From Silene noctiflora (taxonomy: Eukaryota > Streptophyta > Magnoliopsida > Caryophyllales > Caryophyllaceae), in the NCBI GenBank assembly GCA_009801015.1, contig VHZZ01000221.1, positions 151,147 to 174,131 of the forward strand: a stretch of 22,985 nucleotides of DNA, written 5' to 3'. Shown piece by piece: positions 8,196-20,854 of the stretch. Within the stretch, counting starts at the first letter, position 1; every line of letters begins with the position of its first letter. Under the pieces are notes generated by a model. That model was not told the origin of the DNA, ran no database searches, and worked only from the letters and a program-made list of their open reading frames with translations. The translations under genes were made by a program, and so were the position numbers.

Positions 8196-11100
8196 CTATC
8201 TTGACACAAAGAAGCCAGCTACAGCAGAATAGAGTTGTTCCTCTTCGAAAGGCTTAGCCACATAGCCATCCATGCCACACTTTATGCACTCCTCATTTGT
8301 GGCTTGAATCACATCGGCTGTCATCGCCAATATCGGAGTGTGCCAAGAAATTATTTGGGTCTCCGGTGAAACTTCACCAGCATCAAGTTTGTCGTTAAAC
8401 TTGCTTTCGCTAAGGCGGATTTGTCGCGTAGCTTCAAACCTACAGGGCAGACAAACAAACAAAAGACACATAAGATTTTGGAGCGGGTCTATACCGGGTT
8501 AAGAGTTTCAGTCACCTAAAGGTCGGTTCAGGTCAATTGTCCGGATCTTTGGCCGGACGTACATTGAAATATTGATGGTAAAGGTAACATCATGATGATC
8601 TTGATTCTTCACACTTATAAGGATTAATAGACAGGGAAAAGGGAAAGAAAAAGACTAATTACCCATCCATTTCTGGCATTTGAAGGTCCATGAAGCAAGC
8701 ATCGAATCCATGTGGTGGGTTAAGCTTTTTTACAGCAGCTTTACCGCTGTCTACACAGGTAACAATGGCTCCATATTTCTTAAGAGCTCCTTCCGCCACT
8801 TTACGATTAACCGCATTATCATCTACCACCAGAATTTGTTTACCATTGAGTAAACTTCCAAGACTGGCGGGTTTGGCCCTATTTAATTGCCTTTTCCTCC
8901 CATTTGAAAACGCTTCATGGAAGCATCCTGTCAAGACGCTTAACCTTAGAGGCTTTGACAGTATGTGATCAACCAAATGTGCTGATTTGAGCTCGCTTCG
9001 CTCAGGAGAACTAATGGAAGTAGCCAAAAGGAATATTTTGGGGAACCTATCTCTATTGAAGATCGGCGTTGCATCTCTAAGAAGGCGGCGGATCTCAACA
9101 ACCGCTTCTTTTTCCCAGACCTCCTTGTCAATGAGAGCCATGGATAGTGGTGTTGGTGCACTGCATGACAAAAAACATACATTACAAGAGTTCATATATA
9201 TTAAACATTAGCATTAATGCTCAAGGATTCATCCTGATTCCGGGTCATCTAACATACTCCGTATAAGCATTATAACAGGAAGTACAAGCCATTTGAAACA
9301 GCAAGGATTTTATGTCGTGAAATTGAAAAACTTGTACAAAGATGCATTTAAGCGGGTATGCATTAGATGACATAGATACATCGATCTGACAGCCACAATT
9401 ACACAAACTTCTTTATCAAGGGTATACAAAACAAGTTTACCTGGTATTTAGCTTGGTAGAAATAAATGAGCACGCAGACTGGAGATTAGAAGCTGTGTCA
9501 ACAGATATTCCCAATCTCTCAAGATGATACCGTGTCACTTCAGCTCGAATGCTTCTTTTATCGATGACCAAAGCTCCCAATCCCTTTAACTCCAAAATAG
9601 ATGTTTCATGGCCACGCCATTTAGAGTCGAGGGAGCTGGGTTCTCCTCTCATAAGAAGAGCAGTGAAGGAAAAGGTACTGCCAACTCCACGCTTACTAAC
9701 AAATCCGATTTCTCCTCCCATAAGGTCAACTAAGCATTTGCTTATACTTAATCCAATACCAGTCCCCCCATAATGCCGTGAGGTGGAGCTATCAGCCTGC
9801 ATAAATGGCGTGAAAATCCGGCTTTGTGCATCTTGAGGAATTCCTTCTCCCGTGTCCTCCACCGTCACTAGTAGTTTGATCATTTTTGTCATTTCAGTAG
9901 TATCTTTGGTACCCAGCTGTTTAAAATTTGACCAACTTTTCGATCTGTCAACAATAGGAAACCCACTTAACGTATTCCTTTCTAAACCATCATTTGACCC
10001 CATCAGACCTTGTCTCAGCACTTCATCCATAATATCGGGTGGGGCCCCCACTTCTTCTGCCAAATGAACAGACACGAAGATATGTCCTTTCTCGTTTGTA
10101 AACTGCAGTCATAAAATACCGTTAGTTCAAAAGAAAGGTAAATGTTTGGTACACTGGAAATGGACAGAAGGGAAGAATATTATCTAAAAAAAAGAAACAT
10201 CGCTTGAGAATGCTTAAAGAAGGAAGAATCGCAGAGAAACTTGATAATAAAAAACGAAAGGAAGAGCTGGAGAAATATGTGAAACAAAAAGTACTAGTAC
10301 AAACCAAGAACTAACCTTCACTGAGTTCCCAACCAGATTTGTGATTATCTGTCGGAACCGCCCAGGATCTCCAACGACAATTTCAGGTACGTCTTTGGAT
10401 ACATAAACAGCCAACTGTTACACATTAAAGAATGCAATCAATGTTAACCACCAATATTTATAAATTAGTTAGCGGCAGTTAATTCCAGGAAAATATTAAA
10501 TGATCCTACCTCTATTTCTTTTTCGCGAGACTTCCCCGAGAATAGTGAGACAATGTTGTCAAGAATAGCTCGTAAATCAAAAGGCACGGCTTCAAGTTCC
10601 AGCCTGCCTGATTCTATCTTTGCTTGATCAAGGACCTCATTGATAATGGAGATGAGGTCCTTCCCACTGGCATGAGCTGTCTGTGCATAATCAAGCTGAT
10701 CATCATCCAGATTAGTATCCATCAGCATTTGTAACATTCCTGCAAAGCAAGTCCCGTGTCCAAATTCAAATTATATAATGTCTTGATTTATACAATAATA
10801 GACAAAGCAGGTAAAAAAAGGATGAAGAAAGCATCAAAATTTCTCCTTACCTAATACGCCATTCATTGGAGTTCTAATTTCATGGGAAACTGTGGCAAGA
10901 AACTGTACAAATACAAAAACAGAAGATATAATGATATGTATGGAGGTTGCGCACTTGCACAAGGACAAGGATCAACTATAAATTTTAATTATAGTGTGAA
11001 TTTTAACTTGAACAATGTACCACTTGGTGTAATAAGTGTAAATCAATTTAAGTGCTATAATTGAGAAATTCACCTGAGATTTGGCAACATCTGCGGCTTC

Positions 11101-14100
11101 TGCACGAGCTTTAAGTACTTTCATCTTATGCCAGTCTTCCTCCACTCTTATAATCCGATTAATCGCTGAAAGCAGAATATAATATACGAGCATTGTGATT
11201 GTCACGACTATACCGCTTGCCGTGATAGCCATCCAAGGATAAGAAGGTTGGTGCTTGAACCTGCAACATAAATCATCCCTGCTAAGGACAACACTCTAAC
11301 TTTATGACCTTTGCTAGTCAGAAGTACTCAGACACGAGTGTGTGCCTTAGTGTTGGACTTATAGCTATTCCATGAAAAACTCACATTTTTGGTTTAAAAT
11401 GAATTGTCCACGTTTCATATCCGTGTCTGAGTGTCCGATGCAAGTATGCAGGATAATGTGAAAATTCAAAGCAACATAGTTTATCACTACAAACTTCCGC
11501 TAAAATCCAATTTCTTTTTCCGATGTGCTACAAATGGAGATGGGTCCTCTCTATTTCCTATTTTCCTCTCCCTCTCTATTACCTATAAGTGGATATGATT
11601 CAATTTGGAGAAAAAAATTTGATGGTTCGATTTAACTGAATCGTAAAAATTGAGGCGGATTTGGAGTGTTGAATGAGTAAGGACCCTCCATCTTGCCATG
11701 TGACAAAATCCTAACCATTAGCAGAAAATGAAGAGAATTTTTGCCTGTATTGAACGATCTAAAGGTATGAAAGTCAAATTACCTGCAATGCATCTCATGC
11801 TTTCGGAATGGATCGCCAAAGTCGAGACCACAGACATGCAGAAGGCCTGTATCTACGACACCAGTCCCATACATATTAATTGGAGCTGACGCATTTGTTG
11901 TATCATAGACATTAACAACAACCGTTTCTTTGCTGGCAAGTTGTTGAAGAATCTTATCCACCAGGGACCGAAGATCATAAGATGCACCGAGATACCTAGA
12001 AAAGTAAAATGCCACATCAGCTCCAATCCAGTTGAATGTATAATAGGGAACATAACCCATGAAAACAATTACAGTATAATGAATTTACCCGACAGTGCCT
12101 GCTATTCGTTGCTCTGGAGTGGCATCAGGTGGAAGTCCTATGTCATAGACAGCAAACGTAAGCACCACACCCAGATGGTTTGACTTAAGCAGCTTAAATG
12201 GAGAAGTCAACACTCCCTTTCCAGTCGCCCTGGCTCTCAAAATGTTGTCACGGTCTTCCTACAAGGTCACCATCAACATCAGGTACAGAAAACGATAATG
12301 AAATTTGTATAGATGCACATGCATGAATGCATGATCCCATAATCCAAGTTCATAGAGCACGGTACTAAGTTAGTAGCATAGAATAGAGCATTAGAGCTCA
12401 GAGAAACAAAGTGAAAAGGCTCCACTTTCCGAGATGTAATTTTTAAACAAACTAGAACCACGCTGCCAATGAATGGAATTTGGAGGGTCGTATATAGGCA
12501 CTAAGCAGCATTACACAACTCAATTGTATATATGTTTCAATAGGTCTGTTACTTGGACAACAAATGAAAAAGAGAAAACTTAAAAAGTAAATTTCGATCA
12601 AGAACGCAATTTTTTTTATTATACAAGCGCACTATACACTTAAAAGGGAAATTCTACTTTTTTGCAGTTGTGAACGGAATTATATGCCAGGACCGTTGAC
12701 CCTTTCACAGTTTCACAAAACATGAAAATACATTCAATGACGAGAAATAGTTGCTGCTAATAGAAGCTACTAAGAAAGATATGAGCTACTAAGAAAAGAT
12801 GTGATAAGGAGTACCTTTCCTGACATCATGTCGATGGAAACAATATGAGCTACTGTCCTTTGACAGAATATAACAGGCGCATATTCATCACGTCTGGGTG
12901 CAGGGTCCATCTTTGCTGGATCAAAATCTTGTACGAGAGTCTGATCACCGTGTTCCATATTCTTTATAGTCCACCCTATTTGCTTTTCGAATTGCTCTCT
13001 CTCAGAATGAGTAACTTTTAATGCATAGGCAACACCACTAGTGAGTGGCCTTTCAAAAGAGGTTCTTTCTGTATAATCTCCAAATGTTTTCTGAAGAAAC
13101 AAACAACAATCACGTATTAGACAAGTGTCGTAGCTTTTTTGTAACAAACTGCAAGTAAGTTACAAAGGGATAAAGAGTGACTTGATTAAGAACTCCTCAA
13201 ACTAATTGCTCGTAATGATTTGCTTCAGTAACTAAGAGATGCCAGAGTACTACAACAAGACTGAGAATCCACACATCATCAAATACAAAGTTATATAGCA
13301 AGCTGACGGACTGAATGCCCTTCCGATTAGATCTGGCAAGATTGACCCAACCCAAACCCGAAAATAACAATCCAAAACAGCTAACATATAAGTGATATAT
13401 AACCAAATCCTTAATAGTAACTCAAGACTCAAATTAACCTGATTGACCAGACCTAAACTGACTGTAAGCAAACTTGCCCACACCTAACAGCCCAATCAAG
13501 AGTGAATTTTCTGCTACGTTTACTTCAAAGAGTCTTAGACATTAGCACACCGTGAACCGCTAAATCAACAGAGTACCGCATAAATTACCTGATCCATAGC
13601 AGAAGGGTATTTTCCATGGTGAAATGTAGAAACCAAAATGGCCAGGGCATGAACGTGGTTCAAGCTCACATTGAACTGATCTTGCAGCATTCGAGCTCGT
13701 TCCTCACACATATTGGATAGTGTTTCCTTCCTTTTGAAAACAGTATCTTGGTAAATGGAATTGAACAACCATGCTGCAAAGAGCATGAAACCTAGAGCAC
13801 ATAAGTTTAGGAGCCGCTTCTGCCATGCTCTTGCATTAGCAGCGGGAGACTGAGTTGGCAATGGAAGCTTGCGCTGAATAAAAAGCTGTTGGGGTTGAGG
13901 TAACTCTTGCTTATTCAATTTTCTAAGTCGGAAGCATGGTATCCTCGAACATAAGATTATCATCCCTGCGAGAACCCACCCACAAGTCTTTGACAACCAA
14001 AAACAACTAGATATACAGGCTTCTTCTGCGTGATCACTAAATGCTCTTGACCATCCCACAGACTCCTGCGAACATGAAGCAGTAAAATATTATATTCTGC

Positions 14101-15154
14101 CTGCCGATAACACGTTTAACCGTCGTCCAATACTTATCGTCCCAATTTGACTTTTGTGATCAGTCGATGAAATAATTAGTCATGTTTGATTTGTCATAAC
14201 AGCTTTTATATATTCCTCATTAAAAGGCCGTGACGAATGTAGTTGTGAGAAAATACTGCTAAAATCGACATCTCTAGCACAACAAAGTCAAATATGGATG
14301 TATTAATCATAAATGTGACTGAGGGGATATCTTAGTTTTGCCTTATCATCTGAAAATAAGAACGTTCATAGAAATCTGAGGCCGGAAACCATAATAACCA
14401 CAAATAACAAACAAAATAGAGAAAAATCTCCAAGTTGGAAGTTTAATCATCGACGACTCAAAACTGAAACTCGGAAATTTATTCATGGACAGAAGGAATA
14501 CAATTTATAAACTCAAATCTCAAGATCAATCTCATGCACCCTCATCAAAGTTAGGCCTCAGAAGATATTATACTACAATTAAACAGGACATAACCTTAAC
14601 TTCATATCAATCACATAATTGCCATTTCCAAGTCCAAGGACACTAGTACAGTATTCTAAGTCACATTCATGAACAGCAACATGTCTGGCTAACACACTAC
14701 ATTCCCTATAAATTACCTAAAAAATAGCAAATTTAAAGGGGGTAATACAACAACAACATTACCCAATGTTTCAACAACAACCCTTGTGCTAGCAACACAA
14801 AAAGGCTATTACCGGGTGACCCAAGATGAAAATTGTGTCGAGAAGTGCATCGAATGACTGATACTTCACAATAAAGCGGAGTTAATGCATTAAACAAAAT
14901 ACCTGACCAGACAAACCATGAAGCTGGTTCTTTTGACTGTAATCAAATTCAGCAAAGTACAAAGACTTGTTCTCCACACCAGAAACTCCATACAAAAACC
15001 AGCTTAACCCAACAACAAAAACCACTAAAAACATTAGAAAAATCTTCCCTTTCCATTGCCATTCACCAACAGATCCATGCACTTTTCTGAGCTTAAATTT
15101 TGCAGGAATTTTCCCATGCCCATTACTACTAGAATGGTTGCAGTTTAATGACAT
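8196..15154 (-). CDS. AHK2: AHK2-type cytokinin receptor hybrid histidine kinase, 12 exons
   Basis: Exons, in coding order: 15154-14903, 14065-13589, 13090-12815, 12258-12089, 11995-11783, 11260-11074, 10902-10851, 10739-10510, 10414-10316, 10102-9441, 9160-8663, 8439-8196. All introns are GT-AG and phases agree, giving 1119 residues (Arabidopsis AHK2 is about 1176). Plasma/ER-membrane receptor that binds cytokinin through its CHASE domain, autophosphorylates a His and passes the phosphate to its receiver and then to HPt proteins. Seen: membrane segments at about 37-56, 106-127, 169-188 and 473-494; CHASE between the last two ([19 protein letters not shown], then [18 protein letters not shown]); His box [10 protein letters not shown] with phospho-His532; N box near 635-652; VEDTGEGIP at 733-741; FTPFMQAD at 749-756; GGTGIGLS from 764; a degenerate receiver-like segment at about 820-960; and a true receiver with Asp986/987, phospho-Asp1031 (FMDLQMP), Thr1079 and Lys1101. 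AHK2 rather than AHK3/4 by the multi-pass N-terminus and the MSLNC start. All catalytic residues are present. The ATG at 15154 is the first in frame after a TGA at 15293-15295. Confidence 0.96.
14739..14857 (-). mobile_element. Probable SINE fragment with (TTG)n tail in AHK2 intron 1
   Basis: On the minus strand, GGGTCACCCGGTAATAGCC, then TTTGTGTTGCTAGCACAAGGG, then two TTG-repeat blocks (GTTGTTGTTG) match my memory of a common plant short retroelement tail. An internal stretch appears deleted between CACAAGGG and the GGGTAATGTTG end. No target-site duplication was found. The identification rests on recollection and should be checked by database search. Confidence 0.5.
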
Positions 15155-15219
15155 TTTATCCAAAACCTTTGTAACTACCAAGAAATATTCTTGAAAGCCT
15201 AACAAACACCATCCAAATT

Positions 15220-15525
15220 TAGAAACTCCAACCAAAAAACCCAACAATTTTTTTCCAATTTCAACCCAAACCAAACAACCCAAGATCAACTTTCACCAAT
15301 TATATTGTAGAACAAGCACACTACCTCGAAAACTTACCAAAAAAACCCCATTTTTTCCCCAAATTTCAAGCCAAAACCACAAAAAGTTGTGACTTTCACT
15401 AAAATATGGAAACACACTATCCTAATCCACAAACTTATCAAAAAAACCCAATTTTTTTTTCCAAATTTCTAGCCAAAACCAAACAACCCAAGATGAAATG
15501 TCACCAAATTTATGGATTTTCACTT
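15220..15525 (-). repeat. Three ~100-bp repeats in the AHK2 leader
   Basis: On the minus strand a block of the form TTTGGNTTGAAATTTGGAAAAAA followed by GGGTTTTTT recurs, centred near 15455, 15355 and 15255 (spacing about 100). The outer copies also share GGTGA, CTTGGGTTGTTTGG. The copy nearest the gene lies in the open frame directly upstream of the AHK2 ATG. The repeats probably lie in the 5' UTR. Confidence 0.7.
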
Positions 15526-15554
15526 TCCCAATCCAAAAAAAACAACTTTTTCAT
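15510..15554 (-). other. Candidate upstream ORF (14 codons) in the AHK2 leader
   Basis: Minus-strand ATG at 15554 opens a 14-residue frame (MKKLFF...) ending in TAA at 15512-15510, about 355 bases before the AHK2 ATG. Whether it is on the transcript depends on the unknown start site and on any leader intron. Confidence 0.3.
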
Positions 15555-15599
15555 AAATTTCAAGCTAAATTTCCATGGAAGTACACTAGCATAAGCCTG

Positions 15600-16100
15600 A
15601 AGAGCTCCAAGATCTAAACTTTAGTTTTGGAATATGTAATGAAGAGCTCTCAGAAGCATTTAATCAAACACCAAGTACACAAAACTCTTAGTAAAAAAAT
15701 GATGAGAACCCAGTAACAATCATGAAAATCTGTGATGAAAACATCAATGAAAGTGTGAAAAAAACAAAAGAAAGCAAGCTGTTTTCTTCTTCTAAAGGTA
15801 CATTACATTACATTTACACTACAGTTTTCCCTCTCTCTTCTTTCTATGCTCTGACAGTACAAAAGCACATGAAATTTTATTTTATTTTATTTTTAAAAAA
15901 AGTAGCAGTTGCAGCAATTTAAAAAAAAAGTTTGCTTTATTAAACAAACTTGTATAAAAACATAAGCATAATATCAAATGATATGGGGGGACATGAAAAA
16001 ATAGAAATTGGATAAGACCCACTTTCAGTTCTATGACAAAGTACTCCCAACTGGCAACTGGAATCAATGATCAACTTGAGGACCAACAAAATTAACCGAG
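15600..16100. other. Upstream region / promoter of the AHK2-type gene
   Basis: AT-rich region upstream of the leader repeats. On the minus strand there is a purine-rich GAAAGAAGAGAGAGGG block near 15843-15828 and an A/T-rich TAAAATAAAATAAAAT stretch near 15893-15872 that could act as a TATA region. The true start site cannot be read from sequence. Confidence 0.3.
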
Positions 16101-16110
16101 TCAATCTTTC

Positions 16111-16224
16111 TTAAGACGGATTAAACTTAAAACGAGTTAAATTGTGCTCTTTTACATGGATAAAACAAACTTTTTAGACCATTCCGTTTTTAAGTTTAAG
16201 ACAGATATAGATATGTTGTCTTAA
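16111..16224. mobile_element. MITE-like inverted repeat
   Basis: TTAAACTTAAAACG (16121-16134) pairs with CGTTTTTAAGTTTAA (16185-16199), with one bulged base. The outer ends TTAAGACGG and TTGTCTTAA are also roughly complementary. The AGACGG end resembles the foldback element at 763-905, suggesting a related small transposon family. No clear target-site duplication was seen. Confidence 0.45.
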
Positions 16225-16689
16225 ACTAGAATTTGTGAATACGAGAATATTATTAAAAGTTGATTTTATTTTATTTTTTGCTTTTTTTAATGGTGTATTT
16301 GGTGGAGAATTATTAGCTAAATTATTTAAAGTAGGGAGAAAAGCAACTAAAACAGCAACCAGAGATTAAAATACTGCAGGAAAAAAACAACAAATTTTGA
16401 ACAGTAAAAAGTTGTTATCTTTATTTCAACTAGAATAGATTAGAGGGTATTTATGTACAGTAATTAGTAATGTTTTTTTTTAATTTATGAGGAAAATTGA
16501 TTTATGTTTGTTTCTACATTGTTTTATTAAGACAGGTGAAAGAGACTGCACCATCATTCCAGTGAAGTGTGTTTGTTTCTGTGGTGCACTTGCAGATGCT
16601 TTTAATTTCAGACAGAAAAATTGCTAAGGCTGTCAGATAAAGTTAATTACTAGAATAATTTCATTAAAATTAAATGCATATTTCTGCCC

Positions 16690-16712
16690 TTTTTTTTTTT
16701 TTTTTTTTTTTT
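16690..16712. repeat. Poly(T) run of 23
   Basis: An uninterrupted run of T. It could be the A-tail of a minus-strand retroposon, but no SINE or LINE body was recognised beside it. Confidence 0.8.
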
Positions 16713-16719
16713 GAGAATT

Positions 16720-19700
16720 AGAAATTTTTTTTCGCTACCTTTTGGGCTTTATTTTTCGGTTTAATTTTAACTCTCATCCAGCTCATCTCAATTCAGTTCA
16801 GTTCCATTCAAGCCAAAATAATAGGGTCTAACAACACAAATTCGTAATGGATAAACTCTAAACGTTCTTATGTACATATTACTTCTACACAAATTATTAT
16901 TAGTAACGGTCATACACTTGTGTCGTCGTCTAACAACCGATTTAAACAATGTTAAATAAAAGGAAATGGATTGTGACTTCTAAGATGTCACGAGTATATG
17001 TCTGTCACAAGGAAGACTTGTAGTACAACAAGTCCGAAACAATAATTATCAGGTGACAGTTTTAGGCCAAATTGCTTTTATGAGGGTTACCTAAATACAT
17101 TGGTAGAGCTAAAGGAGCTAGCAAGAGCAATCGCCATAAAAGACGGAAAAAAACTGTCGATTTTTAGCTTAAGTCTTCGGTTTTCACCAGTATACCATAT
17201 TCCATTAGTAATTTGATTCCCTGAAAATTTTCAATCCTAAACTAAACATGGCTTTGCTATTGCTTGGATGCTAAATTTATATAATTTTTCGTGTTTTAAC
17301 CAACTGACTCAACTTATATACGAAATACATGATAAAAAAAGGGTAAAATAAAAATTGGATGACAAGAAATTAAATAATGCAAGGGAAATAGGGGACCTAT
17401 AAGATTTTGTTGGATTTGTTATGGTCTTTTAACAAGAGGAGTGATGTCATCCCCCGTGATAATACTTGTCGGTTTAATGCCTTGCTTAAAACAATTTAAT
17501 ATTTGACTAATCATCATTAGCCAAATGTTAATCATATTTGTTAGGACCACGTTTAATATTATTCTGGTTAACTACTCATTGATTTTGCTGGTGTGACCCT
17601 TTTAAAATTTGGATTTTTTGGTTCCAAAAATTATTGTAGAGTAAATTAAAAATACGATTTGTTAGGTGCATGAACAAACTTTGGATATTACGAAGTATTA
17701 TATTATAAAGTCAATACGTAAAATAACATATCATTCAAACTTTACCTAAAAATAATTTTAGCAAGATTAAATTATTTTTTGTCAAATTCAGATCACTAAT
17801 TGTTTACACCGCTTTCTAAAAGTTGGTTTAAAATTTAAAAATTAATAGAAAGTTCATTTTTTTTTCCACGAGGGTATACGATTTATAAAGTAAATTCTTT
17901 TTCTAAATTACCTCAAATTGTTTTAGTTAGTCAAGTTATTTTGAAGTTAATAAGGACACATGAAATTGTCTTTTGTAGAATTTTCGTGTTTTGATATAAG
18001 TTGAATATACGTGCACTTGCACGTATTAGAAATATGATTACTAGATTATTACTTTGTAGTATGAAGATTTTAAATTCACTAGTAATACAAACGAGTATAT
18101 TGTTATCACAAATTCCTCTATAAAACGAACATATTATTTTAAACAATCAAGCGTGTTAAATAAATGAATAAGATTAAAATCAGAATGTATTGAAAGTGAC
18201 AAACTCAAGTTCCATTCACTTATACAAAGTATAAGATAATATTTAACTCGTTTTATATTTAATGTCATATCCATTTTAACGGAGACCGATTAGCTATCTA
18301 TATATACATCAAAATTGTTGTTGCAACAAACCTCATGCTTCATATGAATTTAAATATTTATTGGATTATTAGGCAATAGAATACAGTCTAATATTAATAG
18401 TTGTATTATAGATTTATTACGTGAGCATCCAAATGATTATTACTACTAGTAGAGTAATAAGTATAAATTGGCTATATATTTGACTTTATCCCACATTATG
18501 AGAAATGACGTGATGTTTGGCAAAATGTCAAGGGACTCTGCACGGTCAATGAAAATATAGTACTCCGCAAGTCTTTATCGAGACCAAGAATTTTCATATT
18601 TATATTAACTAGTTTTTATACCCATGCACGGGCTAGTTTTCGTACTTTAGTGCATGTTATATTGTTTATATATATTATTGTTTTCGTGCGTTTGAAAATA
18701 ATTGACCTTATTTTTATCTGGCAAAGAAATAAAAGAATGAATATCTTATTCTATTCTTTATTGCATAACAACTTTAGTGAGAAGAGAAATGTAAGATAAT
18801 GTAAACATGTAATAACTAAATCAATGGATAGCAACGATATTTTATCACATAATTTTACATATAACTTAACGACTCAATGACTTACATAAGATACTCATTA
18901 TAATCTTAATTTTGTACCAACTTTACTCGTTAGTTTATTTTTCTAATTATTTGTGTCATTTGCTAAAATATGTGACTCGTTACAATAATAGGGAGTGATA
19001 TACACAAGACTGTTATACATTGTTGTCTCTACCTTTTTGTTTATGGAATTAAAAAAGCGACCGATAAAAGTTAAAATTTTGTACATACACATTATTGAAT
19101 TTATAATGTCCAAACTTAGCTCCTTATTATGGTTTACCACAAGCGAATGTCTCACATTAATAAAATAAGGAGAGAGTGGTAGTGTTACTCCCTCAAGCTC
19201 TTTTATCTCTTAATCGTTTATTTTCACAAATTGACTACAAGTTTTATGGATCAACATTTCTATACAAAAAACATGGTTTATAGCAAAAGACCTAGATAAT
19301 ATATTTTGACTATTAACAAGGAGCTAAGGACATGGGACTTATGAGGAAAAAAAAAATTTAGAATCAATACGCATTCGATAAATATATCTCTTACTCTTGA
19401 TGAACTTTTATGTGAGCCATTTGAACAACTATTCCGATGAATTACAAGAAATTTGTATAACAATTTTTAAAATATCACATTTTATATTCTAATAATATAC
19501 TCCGTGATATATATAAGATTAGATTTGAGAAAAAAGTAAGATGATATTATAAAGAGCAAAATTTTAGGAGGCAACTCAAGTAATTATTATTAGTAGTAGA
19601 AGATGGGAAAAACTAACTACACGTTTTATGGAATCACACAATAAAATAGAGATTTATGCATATACAATTACAAACATAAATGTTTTCTCTTCATTAATCC

Positions 19701-20840
19701 AAGATTGTAATAAAAACGATACTATTATACTCCATAAGAACTATTAGATTTCCTAATTAATGAGAAAAAAAAGTATACACAAATTATTAAAAAAAAACAT
19801 TTATCCAAGAAGTATTGTGAATTACATAAGAATATATTTGATGTAAAACGAAAAATTATTTAAAGGCTTAAAAGGATTGGAAATCGGAATGCGAATTGGA
19901 GAATAAATATCAGTTTTTTATCAATAATCATGCAAAATATTTACTCCGCTTATAACACTATTAAAATGTTATATTGAAATTTTTGCATCATACTTCAACA
20001 ATTTGACTAAGAAATTTGATCTGTAACTTGTTAGACAAAATTAAGATAGAAGAGAAGTGTTACATATAGAACTAAAGTGTGTGAAAGAGTGAAAGACAAT
20101 ATAGTACAATTTACAAACTATTGGCAATTAATATTTCAATGGTTAGAATATAATGTAAANTGTCAACCACTTATTTGAGATTCATGTTACCATTTAATAT
20201 TGCATATATACACCAATATAGAAAAAGAAAAGCCGACAAAAATGAAAAANCCTATTTTTACCAAACAAAAATATGTAAAGAAGATTNATACNNATAATAC
20301 NAATTTCATGAGTGTTATTGATNTGTGAGTATAATAAAGAAACAAAAAAGTTTAAAAATAGTTTACTTATCTATGTATATTTTGCATACCAATTTTTTGA
20401 CNAAAATGGATTTATGATTGTTATATAATGGTGAAGGGAAAGCAAAAAGGTCATCATTATATAAAGGTAATAAAGTTAAATAAATAGTAAATTGATAACC
20501 AAAATTATGAGAAGGAGATAAAAGGTTTGCATCAATTTTTTTTAATGTGTGTATTGCGACTTATATTTTTTTTCAACAATGTATAGTACGAAAGTACTAG
20601 ATTGTATTGACAATTCTAGTCTAACAAATTTAACACTATCGTTATATAAACTTGAGAATACAAGGATCAATATTCCCATTTGTTAAACATAATTGTACTT
20701 TTGCATTATCTTTTTTATTTACATACCATAAACTTAAAACCAATAAAATATTTTAAAACTCAATTCTTTAATAAAAATAAATAAAACCTCAACATTAAAA
20801 TTTCATCATTTACTTTTATGTTTTATTGTTGTTAATTAAT
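16720..20840. other. Long AT-rich gene-free region
   Basis: Stops occur densely in all frames and only short spurious open frames exist. I see no gene, tRNA or intact transposon. Notable small features are an 18-base near-palindrome at 18008-18025 and a TTTTTATACCCATGCACGGGC-type motif near 18615-18634. Ambiguous bases appear from 20160. Probably old, degraded repeat DNA. Confidence 0.6.
18008..18025. repeat. Short palindrome around GTGCACTTGCAC
   Basis: TACGTGCA and TGCACGTA form an 8-bp inverted repeat separated by two bases, extended by one A/T pair outward. It is a G+C-rich island in AT-rich DNA and resembles the ends of small DNA transposons, but no partner end was found. Confidence 0.4.
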
Positions 20841-20854
20841 TTACTCTTAAAATG

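Noticed and set aside
8690-10067. Plus-strand open frames of 70-92 residues opposite the kinase exons
   Set aside because: They are antisense shadows of strongly conserved kinase and receiver exons, without motifs of their own.
13197-13483. Minus-strand open frames of about 70 residues in the second kinase intron
   Set aside because: They lie inside a well-supported intron, have no recognisable domain and overlap each other in different frames.
15155-15289. Extended first exon of the kinase starting at 15289
   Set aside because: The codon at 15289-15287 is TTG, not ATG, and no ATG occurs before 15154, so the first ATG was used. The open extension is reported as a finding instead.
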